DNA from: Mycolicibacter nonchromogenicus
GTDB lineage: Bacteria > Actinomycetota > Actinomycetes > Mycobacteriales > Mycobacteriaceae
Direction of reading: 5' to 3'
DNA: 64,000 bases
Assembly: GCF_002101775.1 (NCBI RefSeq)
Contig: NZ_LQPI01000039.1
Span: forward strand, 1 to 64,000
Below, in pieces: positions 56,592 to 64,000 of the stretch. Below the pieces are notes generated by a model that saw only the letters and a list, made by a program, of their open reading frames with translations, was not told the DNA's origin and made no database searches. The position numbers and the translations under genes are program-made. How positions within the stretch are numbered: the first letter of the stretch is position 1; each line of letters starts with the position of its first letter.

Positions 56592-57770
56592 TCAGCGGTT
56601 CCGGGGCAGGCCCAGGGCCACCATGCCGATGATGTCGCGCTGCACCTCGTTGGTGCCGCCGCCGAACGTCAGGATCAGGCAGGCCCGGTGCATCCGCTCC
56701 ACCCGTCCGCGCAGCAGTGCGCCGGGGGAGTCCTGGCGCACGGTGGCGGCGGTGCCGAGCACCTCCATCAGCAGGCGGTAGGCCTCGGTGGCCAGCTCGG
56801 TGCCGAAGACCTTCGCCGCCGAGGCGTCCGCCGGGGAGGGTGCGGCCTTGTCGGATGAGGCCAGCTCCCAGTTGATCAGCTTGAGCACTTCGGCCTTGGC
56901 CAGCACCCGTGCCAGGTTGAGCTGCACCCACTGCGAGTCGATGATCCGGTTGCCGTGAGCGTCCTTGGTGTTCTGAGCCCACTGGCGGACCTCGTCGAGG
57001 GCCACGAAGATCGGCTGCGCGGAGACCAGCGCGACGCGCTCGTGGTTGAGCTGGTTGGTGACCAGCTTCCAGCCCGCGTGCTCCTCGCCGACCAGGTTGG
57101 TCACCGGCACCCGCACGTCCTGGTAATAGGTGGCGCTGGTGTCCGGGCCGGCCATGGTGTGCACCGGGGTCCAGGAGAATCCCTCGGCGGTGGTGGGCAC
57201 GATCAACATCGAGATGCCGCGGTGCTTCTTGGCCTCCGGGTTCGTGCGGGCCGCCAGCCACACGTAGTCGGCGTAGGCGATCAGCGAGGTCCACATCTTC
57301 TGGCCGTTGATCACATACTCGTCGCCGTCACGTACCGCGGTGGTGCGCAGCGAGGCCAGGTCGGTGCCGGCGCCCGGCTCGGAGTAACCGATCGCGAAGT
57401 GCAGCTCGCCGGCGGCGATCTTGGGCAGGAAGAACTTCTTCTGCTCGTCGGTGCCGAACGCCATGATCGTCGGCGCGACGCTGTTGATGGTCAGGAACGG
57501 CACCGGGGCACCGGCGATCGCGGCCTCGTCGGTGAAGATCAGCTGATCCATCGGCGAACGCGCCTGTCCGCCGTACTCCTTCGGCCAGCTCAGCGTCAGC
57601 CAGCCGTCCTTCCCCATCTGGGCCACGGTCTCCCGGTAGACGTTGCCGGTGCCGTACTCGCCCTGGGTCGAGCTGAGAGCCTCACGACGCTCTGGTGTCA
57701 TCAGCGTGGTGAAGTAGGACCTCAGTTCGCTGCGCAGCTCTTCTTGGGCCGGCGTGTAGCTGATCTGCAT
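56592..57770 (-). CDS. fadE26: Acyl-CoA dehydrogenase FadE26 (ChsE4 subunit)
   Basis: This partner of FadE27 in the first desaturation of each side-chain beta-oxidation round has 392 residues. Typical ACAD blocks are IGYSEPGAGTDLASLRTTA (about 127-145), NGQKMWTSLIAYADYVWLAAR (about 157-177) and the C-terminal FGGGTNEVQRDIIGMVALGLPR. It heads the leftward fadE26-fadE27 unit behind the KstR operator shared with fdxD. Confidence 0.94.
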   Translation of the reverse strand: MQISYTPAQEELRSELRSYFTTLMTPERREALSSTQGEYGTGNVYRETVAQMGKDGWLTLSWPKEYGGQARSPMDQLIFTDEAAIAGAPVPFLTINSVAPTIMAFGTDEQKKFFLPKIAAGELHFAIGYSEPGAGTDLASLRTTAVRDGDEYVINGQKMWTSLIAYADYVWLAARTNPEAKKHRGISMLIVPTTAEGFSWTPVHTMAGPDTSATYYQDVRVPVTNLVGEEHAGWKLVTNQLNHERVALVSAQPIFVALDEVRQWAQNTKDAHGNRIIDSQWVQLNLARVLAKAEVLKLINWELASSDKAAPSPADASAAKVFGTELATEAYRLLMEVLGTAATVRQDSPGALLRGRVERMHRACLILTFGGGTNEVQRDIIGMVALGLPRNR

Positions 57771-57827
57771 CGGGGGAGTCCTTCGCTGGTGATCGGTGTC
57801 ACGATAAGATTCTGGTCCGACAGCCGT

Positions 57828-57841
57828 TGTAACACGTTCTA
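57828..57841. promoter_or_regulatory. KstR operator between fadE26 and fdxD
   Basis: TGTAACACGTTCTA matches TnnAACnnGTTnnA, 58 bp upstream of fadE26 and about 120 bp upstream of fdxD. It is identical to the echA19/fadD19 site. Confidence 0.87.
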
Positions 57842-57962
57842 GTCCCGGGGTCCAACGGCCCTAGCGGCTCGGGTGGAAGAGCTGTCAGATCGTATGGTGA
57901 CACTAGTGGATGACGGCGGCCGGAAACGCTCGGTCGGCGCACGGCCCTTACAGGAGAATGTC

Positions 57963-58157
57963 ATGCGAGTTGAGGTAGACCTGGATCGTTGCGAGGGCAA
58001 CGCGATTTGCGTCGGAATCGACCCCGACCTGTTCGATCTGAACGATGACGAGCAGGCGGAGGTCAAACTCGCCCCGATCCCGGCCGACCGGGAAGCCCAC
58101 GCGGAGCAGGCTATCGCCGAGTGCCCGCGGGCCGCGCTGCGCCGGGTCGACGACTAG
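57963..58157 (+). CDS. fdxD: [3Fe-4S] ferredoxin FdxD
   Basis: The 64-residue ferredoxin has three cluster cysteines (DRCEGNAIC and AECP) with the spacing of [3Fe-4S] ferredoxins that feed electrons to P450s. It may serve CYP125 or CYP142, or the acyl-CoA dehydrogenases encoded beside it. The start is the ATG directly before VEVDLDRC; a longer frame upstream overlaps the promoter. Rv3503c occupies the same place in M. tuberculosis. hsd4A follows after 77 bp. Confidence 0.92.
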   Translation: MRVEVDLDRCEGNAICVGIDPDLFDLNDDEQAEVKLAPIPADREAHAEQAIAECPRAALRRVDD

Positions 58158-58234
58158 CCTCCGACTGGCCAAGACTAGAGGTATTCATAACCGCCGGTGC
58201 CGACGAGCGCGCCGGTGACGCATAAGGAGCGTGC

Positions 58235-59146
58235 ATGACTGACAACACGATCGATCTGACCGGCAAGGTCGCAGTGGTGACCGGCGCGGCCGCCGGCCTG
58301 GGCCGAGCAGAGGCGATCGGGTTGGCGCGCTCCGGGGCGACGGTGGTCGTCAACGACATCGCGCCGGCACTGGAGTCCTCCGATGTCATCGACGAGATCG
58401 CCGCCGCCGGCGGCAAGGGCGTACCGGTGGCCGGTGACATCAGTCAGCGGTCCACGGCCGACGAACTCGTCAGCACCGCCGACGGTCTGGGCGGGCTGAG
58501 CATCGTCGTCAACAACGCCGGGATCACCCGTGACCGAATGCTGTTCAACATGTCCGACGAGGACTTCGACGCCGTGATCGCCGTCCACCTGCGTGGCCAT
58601 TTCCTGCTGACCCGCAATGCCGCGGCCTACTGGCGCCAGAAGGCCAAGGAGACGGAGTCCGGCGCCGTCTACGGCCGCATCATCAACACCTCGTCGGAGG
58701 CCGGCCTGATGGGCCCGGTCGGGCAGGCCAACTACGGCGCCGCCAAGGCGGGCATCACCGCGCTGACGCTGTCGGCCAGCCGGGCGCTGAGCCGCTACGG
58801 GGTGACTGCCAACGCGATCTGCCCGCGGGCCCGCACCGCGATGACCGCCGGGGTGTTCGGCGAGGCCCAGCTGGGTGAGGGCGAGATCGACCCGCTGTCG
58901 CCCGAGCACGTGGTGACCCTGGTCCGGTTCCTGGCGTCCCCGGCCTCGGCGGCGGTCAGCGGTCAGGTGTTCGTGGTCTACGGACCTGAGGTCACCCTGA
59001 TGGCCGCGCCGACGGTGGAACGCAAGTTCAGCGCGGACGGGCAGGCGTGGGATCCGGCCACACTCTCCGGGACCCTGGCCAATTACTTCGCCGGCCGGGA
59101 CCCGGCCCGGACGTTCTCCGCGTCCGAACTGATGTCCGACGATTAG
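58235..59146 (+). CDS. hsd4A: Steroid hydroxyacyl-CoA dehydrogenase Hsd4A
   Basis: This 303-residue SDR corresponds to Rv3502c and oxidises 22-hydroxy steroid-24-oyl-CoA (and 17beta-hydroxysteroids) with NAD. It has TGAAAGLGRAEA (about 17-28), NNAGITRDRMLF (about 93), a Ser in INTSSEAG and YGAAKAGITAL (Tyr/Lys, about 169). The C-terminal tail (residues 250-303) is an extension typical of the HSD17B4-like type. It lies between fdxD and the mce4 promoter region. Confidence 0.93.
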   Translation: MTDNTIDLTGKVAVVTGAAAGLGRAEAIGLARSGATVVVNDIAPALESSDVIDEIAAAGGKGVPVAGDISQRSTADELVSTADGLGGLSIVVNNAGITRDRMLFNMSDEDFDAVIAVHLRGHFLLTRNAAAYWRQKAKETESGAVYGRIINTSSEAGLMGPVGQANYGAAKAGITALTLSASRALSRYGVTANAICPRARTAMTAGVFGEAQLGEGEIDPLSPEHVVTLVRFLASPASAAVSGQVFVVYGPEVTLMAAPTVERKFSADGQAWDPATLSGTLANYFAGRDPARTFSASELMSDD

Positions 59147-59154
59147 AACAAAAT

Positions 59155-59168
59155 TAGAACGCGTTACA
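59155..59168. promoter_or_regulatory. KstR operator upstream of mce4 (first site)
   Basis: TAGAACGCGTTACA matches TnnAACnnGTTnnA, 9 bp after the hsd4A stop and 218 bp upstream of yrbE4A. Confidence 0.83.
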
Positions 59169-59244
59169 GCGAGGTGTGCGTCACAATACGCTGTGACCAG
59201 CACGAATATCTCAGTAACCCCGGCAAAACGGGTTCTTTGACACT

Positions 59245-59258
59245 GCGAACGTGTTCTA
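59245..59258. promoter_or_regulatory. Imperfect KstR operator upstream of mce4 (second site)
   Basis: GCGAACGTGTTCTA keeps AACnnGTTnnA but has G at the first position. It lies 128 bp upstream of the yrbE4A start, 77 bp after the first site. Two sites in one promoter suggest cooperative or graded repression of the importer. Confidence 0.6.
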
Positions 59259-59385
59259 GTTACTATGATCCGGCTCACGCGGGGCGGCGTTGGAATTATA
59301 CGAACGACGTCGGGCGCACGAGGTTGCCGGATACAGTTTTGCGACCGCCGATGCCCAGGAAGCCTCACCGGGGGAAGGACGTGCC

Positions 59386-60150
59386 TTGATCGAACAACTC
59401 ACGGTTCCGGCTCGGGCCGTGGGCGGGTTCGTCGAGATGTCGCTGGAGACGTTTCGGGCGATGTTCCGTCGGCCGTTTCAGTACCGTGAGTTCCTCGATC
59501 AGACCTGGATGATCGCCCGGGTGTCACTGCTGCCGACGGTGCTGGTGGCGATCCCGTTCACGGTGCTGGTGGCGTTCACCCTCAACATCCTGTTGCGTGA
59601 GATCGGCGCCGCCGACCTGTCCGGCGCCGGAACCGCGTTCGGCACCATCACCCAGCTGGGCCCGGTGGTGACCGTGCTGGTGGTGGCCGGCGCGGGCGCG
59701 ACCGCCATCTGCGCGGACCTGGGCGCCCGGACCATCCGTGAAGAGATCGACGCGATGCGGGTGCTCGGGATCGACCCGATCCAGCGCCTGGTGGTGCCCC
59801 GAGCGCTGGCCTCGACGTTCGTGGCCTTGCTGCTCAACGGTCTGGTGTGTGCGATCGGCCTGGTCGGCGGCTACGTGTTCTCCGTCTTCCTGCAGGGCGT
59901 CAACCCCGGCGCCTTCATCAACGGCCTCACCGTGCTCACCGGGCTCGGCGAGTTGGTGATGGCCGAGATCAAGGCGCTGCTGTTCGGCACGGCGGCCGGC
60001 CTGATCGGGTGTTATCGCGGGCTGACCGCCAAGGGCGGGCCCCAGGGCGTAGGCAACGCGGTCAACGAGACCGTGGTCTACGCCTTCATTTGTCTGTTCG
60101 TCATCAACGTCGTCATGACCGCGATCAGCGTTCGGGTGCTGGTCAAATGA
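59386..60150 (+). CDS. yrbE4A: Mce4 permease YrbE4A
   Basis: This inner-membrane MlaE-type permease of the Mce4 steroid importer has 254 residues, equal to M. tuberculosis YrbE4A if the TTG start is used (LIEQLTVPARAVGGF), with GGGGGAAGGA upstream. A longer frame from 59290 is possible, but its first 32 residues lack family likeness. Five to six hydrophobic segments and the ADLGARTIREEIDAMRVLGIDP cytoplasmic loop (about 116-137), which contacts the MceG ATPase, are clear. The stop overlaps yrbE4B (ATGA). Confidence 0.93.
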   Translation: MIEQLTVPARAVGGFVEMSLETFRAMFRRPFQYREFLDQTWMIARVSLLPTVLVAIPFTVLVAFTLNILLREIGAADLSGAGTAFGTITQLGPVVTVLVVAGAGATAICADLGARTIREEIDAMRVLGIDPIQRLVVPRALASTFVALLLNGLVCAIGLVGGYVFSVFLQGVNPGAFINGLTVLTGLGELVMAEIKALLFGTAAGLIGCYRGLTAKGGPQGVGNAVNETVVYAFICLFVINVVMTAISVRVLVK

Positions 60151-60989
60151 GCTATGACGCCACGCTGCGGTTCCGGCGCCTGTTCCGTGGGGTGCCCAAG
60201 GCCGTTGACAACTTCGGCGAGCAGGCCCTGTTCTACGCCGATTCGATTCGCTATGTCCCGAATGCGCTGACCAAATACCGCAAGGAAACCGTCCGGCTGA
60301 TCGCCGAGATCACCATGGGCACCGGCGCGCTGGCCATCATCGGCGGCACGGTCGGCGTGGCCACCTTCTTGACCCTGGCTTCCGGCGGGGTGATCGCCGT
60401 GCAGGGCTTCTCCTCGCTGGGCAACATCGGTATCGAGGCGTTGACGGGCTTTTTGTCGGCCTTCCTCAACGTGCGGATCGTCGCGCCGGTGGTTGCCGGG
60501 ATCGCACTGGCGGCCACCATCGGGGCCGGAACCACCGCCCAGCTCGGCGCCATGCGCGTCGCCGAGGAGATCGATGCCGTCGAATCGATGGCCGTGCACG
60601 CGGTGTCCTACCTGGTGTCCACCCGGCTGGTGGCGGGCTTGATCGCCATCATCCCGCTGTATTCCCTGTCAGTGCTGGCGGCGTTCTTCGCCGCCCGTTC
60701 CACCACGGTGTTCATCAACGCGCAGTCGCCGGGCCTATACGACCACTACTTCGACACCTTCTTGATCCCCACCGATCTGTTGTGGTCATTCCTGCAGGCG
60801 ATCATCATGTCGGTCGCGGTGATGCTGGTACACACCTATTACGGCTTCAACGCGGCCGGTGGACCGGTCGGTGTCGGCATCGCAGTCGGACAGGCGGTGC
60901 GGACTTCACTGGTTGTGGTGGTGGTCATTACGCTGTTCGTTTCACTCGCTGTGTACGGCGGGTCCGGCAACTTCAACCTTTCGGGCTAG
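60147..60989 (+). CDS. yrbE4B: Mce4 permease YrbE4B
   Basis: This is the second MlaE-like permease subunit, 280 residues, with hydrophobic segments and the coupling loop AQLGAMRVAEEIDAVESMAVH (about 131-151). It pairs with YrbE4A. It starts at the ATG overlapping the previous stop and is followed 13 bp later by mce4A. Confidence 0.94.
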   Translation: MSYDATLRFRRLFRGVPKAVDNFGEQALFYADSIRYVPNALTKYRKETVRLIAEITMGTGALAIIGGTVGVATFLTLASGGVIAVQGFSSLGNIGIEALTGFLSAFLNVRIVAPVVAGIALAATIGAGTTAQLGAMRVAEEIDAVESMAVHAVSYLVSTRLVAGLIAIIPLYSLSVLAAFFAARSTTVFINAQSPGLYDHYFDTFLIPTDLLWSFLQAIIMSVAVMLVHTYYGFNAAGGPVGVGIAVGQAVRTSLVVVVVITLFVSLAVYGGSGNFNLSG

Positions 60990-61002
60990 CAAGGGAATAC
61001 AG

Positions 61003-62202
61003 GTGGAAACGGGATCTAGACGTACCCAGGTGCGGATTGCTGCGGCAATCCTGGGTGCGATCCTGCTCGCCGCCACGGTGTTCACCTACCTCTCCTACAC
61101 GTCCGCGTTCACCACGACCGGCAAAGTCACCGTCACCTCACCACGCGCCGGTCTGGTGATGGAACAAGACGCCAAGGTCAAGTACCGCGGTATCCAGGTC
61201 GGCAAGGTCAAGTCGATCGCCTACCAGGGCGATCAGGCCAAGCTGTCCCTGGCGATCGACAGCGCCGCCCTGCAGCAGATCCCGTCGAACGCCGCCGTGC
61301 ACATCGCCGGAAACACCATCTTCGGGGCTAAGTCGGTGGAGTTCATTCCGCCGCCGGTGCCGTCGGGACAGACACTGCGCAACGGGGCCAACGTGGCGGC
61401 CTCGGCCGTGCAGCTCGAGGTGAACACGCTCTTCCAGAAGCTGACCGATGTGCTGGACAAGGTCGACCCGGTGCAGCTCAACGGCTCCGTCAGCGCGTTG
61501 GCCGAAGGTCTGCGCGGCAACGGCGACAACCTGGGCGGGCTGCTGTCGGGGTTGAACAGCTACCTCGGAAAGATCAATCCGAAACTGCCCCAACTGCAGT
61601 CGGGACTGGCCAAGACCGCCGTCGTCGGCAACATCTACGGTGACGCCGCGCCCGACCTGGTGACGATCTTCGACAACGTCCCTACGATCAGCACGACGCT
61701 GGTGGATCAGCGGGAGAACCTGAGCAACGCGCTGCTGGCGACCACCGGACTGGCCAACAACGGCTACGACACCATCGCCCCGGCCGCCGACGACTTCATC
61801 GCCGGTATTCAGCGGTTCCGCGCCATGGGCAGCCTGCTGGCCGAGTACTCGCCGGAGTTCGGCTGCCTCCTCAAGGGAATCGAGAAGGCCCTGGAGCGTT
61901 TCGGCCCGTCGCTGGGCGGTACCAAGCCGGCTTTGTACGTGCAGTCCAGCTTCATCCCGGGCGCACCGGCCTACACCTATCCGGAGAGCCTGCCGGTGGC
62001 CAACGCGACCGGCGGACCCAACTGCCGCGGCTTGCCGGACCTCCCGAGCAAGCAGTACGGCGGTTCCTGGTTCCGGTCACCGTTCCTGGTGACCGACAGC
62101 GCCTACATCCCATTCCAGCCCAACACCGAAGTGCAGTTCGACGCCCCCTCCACAGCACAGTTCCTCTTCAACGGGGCATTCGCGGAACGGGATGAATACT
62201 GA
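61003..62202 (+). CDS. mce4A: Mce4A, steroid importer MCE-domain protein
   Basis: The 399-residue cell-envelope protein has one N-terminal membrane helix (VRIAAAILGAILLAATVFTYL, about 10-30 by pattern) and an MCE domain (about 37-120, with KVKYRGIQVGKVKSI). A helical MCE-associated region then forms the tunnel that spans the periplasm, and the C-terminus is Pro/Gly-rich. I chose the GTG after YrbE4B; the upstream in-frame stretch overlaps yrbE4B. The stop overlaps the mce4B ATG (TGATG). Confidence 0.94.
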   Translation: METGSRRTQVRIAAAILGAILLAATVFTYLSYTSAFTTTGKVTVTSPRAGLVMEQDAKVKYRGIQVGKVKSIAYQGDQAKLSLAIDSAALQQIPSNAAVHIAGNTIFGAKSVEFIPPPVPSGQTLRNGANVAASAVQLEVNTLFQKLTDVLDKVDPVQLNGSVSALAEGLRGNGDNLGGLLSGLNSYLGKINPKLPQLQSGLAKTAVVGNIYGDAAPDLVTIFDNVPTISTTLVDQRENLSNALLATTGLANNGYDTIAPAADDFIAGIQRFRAMGSLLAEYSPEFGCLLKGIEKALERFGPSLGGTKPALYVQSSFIPGAPAYTYPESLPVANATGGPNCRGLPDLPSKQYGGSWFRSPFLVTDSAYIPFQPNTEVQFDAPSTAQFLFNGAFAERDEY

Positions 62203-63239
62203 TGTCGCCGCGCAGCACTCTGATCAAGGTCGCGATCTTCTCCGTCGCCATGTTGCTGGTGTCGGCCGGCCTGGTGGTGGTGTTCGGCGAGTTCAGGTTC
62301 GCCTCGAACAACACCTATCACGCCGAATTCTCCACCGCGTCCCGGCTCAAGGGCGGCCAGGACGTGCGGATCGCGGGCATCCCGGTGGGCACGGTCAAGC
62401 GCGTCGAGCTGACCCCGAACAACAACGTCAAGGTCACCTTCGACCTCGACAAGCGCTACCAGCTCTACGATTCGACCCGCGCGCTGATCCGGTACGAGAA
62501 TCTGGTCGGCGACCGCTATCTCGAGATCGCCGCGGGTCCTGGTGACATGCGCAAGTTGCCGCCGGGCGCCACCATCGCCCAAGACCACACCCAGCCGGCC
62601 CTGGACCTCGACGCACTGCTGGGTGGAATGCGCCCGCTGCTCAAGGGCCTGGACGGCGGAAAGATCAATGAGATCAGCAACGCGATCATCGAGCTGCTGC
62701 AGGGGCAGGGCGGAGCCCTGACGCAGATGCTGGCGAGCACCAGTTCGTTCACCACCACGCTGGCCTCTCGTGACCAACTGATCGGCGACGTGATCAACAA
62801 CCTGAACACGGTGCTGGCCACCGTCGACGAGAAGACTGAACAGTTCGACGCCACCGTCGACCGGCTGCAGCAGCTCATCACCGGCCTGGCCCAGGGCAAG
62901 GATGCGATCGCGGGCGCGATCGGGCCGCTGTCCTCACTGGAGAACGACCTGACCGACACGCTGCGCCGTTCCCGGCGTCCGCTGCAAGGTGTCATCGAGA
63001 ACGTGCGGCCACTGGCCACCGTGCTGGACAAGCGCAAGCAGGAGCTGAACGACGTCATCGATCCGCTGGAAGAGAACTACCTGCGCCTCAACGCCCTGGG
63101 CGCCTACGGCTCGTTCTTCAACATCAACTACTGCACCGTCGCGATGAAGTTCAACGGCCCCGCCGGCAGCGACATCATCCTGCCGATGGGCGGCCAGAAC
63201 GACACCAGCAAGGGGAGGTGCTCTCCTGTCAAGGAATGA
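62202..63239 (+). CDS. mce4B: Mce4B, steroid importer MCE-domain protein
   Basis: This 345-residue MCE protein has an N-terminal membrane helix (IKVAIFSVAMLLVSAGLVVVFG, about 7-28 by pattern), an MCE domain with GGQDVRIAGIPVGTVKRVEL (about 51-70), a coiled-coil-rich tunnel segment (about 130-300) and a short C-terminal tail. It works in the hetero-oligomeric Mce4 tube. Its stop overlaps the probable mce4C start region by 14 nt. Confidence 0.94.
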   Translation: MSPRSTLIKVAIFSVAMLLVSAGLVVVFGEFRFASNNTYHAEFSTASRLKGGQDVRIAGIPVGTVKRVELTPNNNVKVTFDLDKRYQLYDSTRALIRYENLVGDRYLEIAAGPGDMRKLPPGATIAQDHTQPALDLDALLGGMRPLLKGLDGGKINEISNAIIELLQGQGGALTQMLASTSSFTTTLASRDQLIGDVINNLNTVLATVDEKTEQFDATVDRLQQLITGLAQGKDAIAGAIGPLSSLENDLTDTLRRSRRPLQGVIENVRPLATVLDKRKQELNDVIDPLEENYLRLNALGAYGSFFNINYCTVAMKFNGPAGSDIILPMGGQNDTSKGRCSPVKE

Positions 63240-64000
63240 CGGCGTAAACCCGGTTCGCACGGGTCTTTTGGGCATCGCACTGGTGACGTTCCTGGTGCTG
63301 GTGTCGTTCGGCTACACCAGTTTGCCGTTCTGGCCGCAGGGCAAGAACTATCACGCCTACTTCGCCGACGCCGGCGGGATCATTCCCGGCAACGACGTGA
63401 CGGTGTCCGGTATCCGGGTGGGCAAGGTCAAGTCGGTGGCGCTGGCCGGGGCCAGCGCCAAGGTGGACTTCACCGTGGACCGCAAAGTCCGGGTGGGGGA
63501 TCAGTCGCTGGCCGCCATCCGCACCGACACCGTGCTGGGCGAGAAGGCGCTGTCGGTCACCCCCGCAGGTGCCGGCTCGGTCACCGTGATCCCGCTCGAG
63601 CGCACCCGCGCTCCGTACACGCTCAACAACGCCCTGCAGGACCTCGGCGGCAATGTCGCGGATCTGGACAAGCCGCGCTTCGAAGAGGCACTCCAGGTAC
63701 TCACCGACTCCATGCGTGAGGCGACGCCCCAGCTGCGCGGCGCGCTGGACGGGGTGGCCGCGTTGTCACGCAGCCTCAACCGCCGTGACGAGGCGTTGGG
63801 GCAGTTGCTGAATCACGCCAAGGTGGTCACCGGTGTGCTCAATCAGCGTGCCTCCCAGGTCAACCAGCTGGTGCTCGACGGCAACCAGCTGTTCGCCGCG
63901 CTGGACGAGCGCCGGCAAGCCCTGGGCGCCCTGATCGGCGGCATTGATGATGTCTCGCAACAGCTTTCCGGTTTGGTGACCGACAACGAAAAGGAGATCG
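63226..64000 (+). CDS. mce4C: Mce4C, steroid importer MCE-domain protein, 3' truncated; probable CTG start
   Basis: The frame encodes SRNDGVNPVRTGLLGIALVT, then a membrane helix, SLPFWPQGKNYHAYFADAGG and an MCE domain (VSGIRVGKVKSV), clearly Mce4C, running off the window. No in-frame ATG, GTG or TTG exists between the upstream stop (63145-63147) and the membrane helix. A strong GGGGAGG (63212-63218) stands 7 bp before an in-frame CTG at 63226, which gives a normal N-terminus like M. tuberculosis Mce4C. The next legal codon is TTG at 63268, which would delete the cytoplasmic segment. A rare CTG start is therefore likely, unless there is a sequencing error. Confidence 0.85.
   Translation, partial: MSRNDGVNPVRTGLLGIALVTFLVLVSFGYTSLPFWPQGKNYHAYFADAGGIIPGNDVTVSGIRVGKVKSVALAGASAKVDFTVDRKVRVGDQSLAAIRTDTVLGEKALSVTPAGAGSVTVIPLERTRAPYTLNNALQDLGGNVADLDKPRFEEALQVLTDSMREATPQLRGALDGVAALSRSLNRRDEALGQLLNHAKVVTGVLNQRASQVNQLVLDGNQLFAALDERRQALGALIGGIDDVSQQLSGLVTDNEKEI

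Overview
The window comes from a non-tuberculous Mycobacterium: GC-rich, with a PGRS-type glycine-rich protein, a PPE protein, mce4 genes, F420-dependent enzymes and many KstR operators (TnnAACnnGTTnnA). Almost all of it is the steroid (cholesterol) catabolism island, inverted relative to the M. tuberculosis Rv3497c-Rv3547 region. I recognise gene identities from remembered family sequences and synteny; no search was run.

Layout. 1-3.4 kb: 3' part of a PGRS-like gene made of exact 226-codon repeats. 3.7-16 kb: ddn, an NTF2-like gene and fadA5; divergent cyp125, then fadE28-fadE29-chsH2-chsH1-ltp2, which remove the last three side-chain carbons; then a PPE gene with a His/Asp tract and a Zur-like operator; then chsH3 and kstD. 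16-22.5 kb: a second CYP125-family P450, the hsaE-hsaG-hsaF branch that finishes ring A/B degradation, and a RecQ helicase fused to a phosphoribosyltransferase domain. 22.5-29 kb: a small secreted protein, an IclR/NTF2-like/LLM/EthD operon, and a DUF1214-SDR-sulfotransferase operon. 29-42.5 kb: kshA with a small Cys-rich partner, a ketosteroid-isomerase-like gene, ltp3-ltp4-DUF35 for branched sterol side chains, an F420 enzyme, an acetoacetate-decarboxylase-like gene, cyp142, a palindrome-flanked endonuclease-like gene, an SDR, echA19 and fadD19. 42.5-53.4 kb: a non-steroid insert between fadD19 and fadD17, holding a WS/DGAT, gabD2, several secreted proteins and a lasso-peptide cluster. 53.4-64 kb: fadD17, fadE27-fadE26, fdxD, hsd4A and the start of the mce4 steroid importer (yrbE4A, yrbE4B, mce4A, mce4B, partial mce4C).

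How it works together. Mce4 imports sterols. CYP125/CYP142 oxidise C26, and FadD19/FadD17 activate the acids to CoA esters. FadE26-27, EchA19/ChsH3, Hsd4A and FadA5 run beta-oxidation; FadE28-29, ChsH1-H2 and Ltp2 remove the last propionyl unit. KstD and KshA open ring B, and HsaE-G-F convert the released fragment to pyruvate and propionyl-CoA. Ten KstR-type sites control most of these units.

The most novel content is the lasso-peptide system (47972-52606). Its 56-aa precursor, at 49884-50054, is a short gene easily missed by automatic calling. Next are the putatively Zur-controlled metal-binding PPE protein and a nuclease-like gene bracketed by related palindromes.
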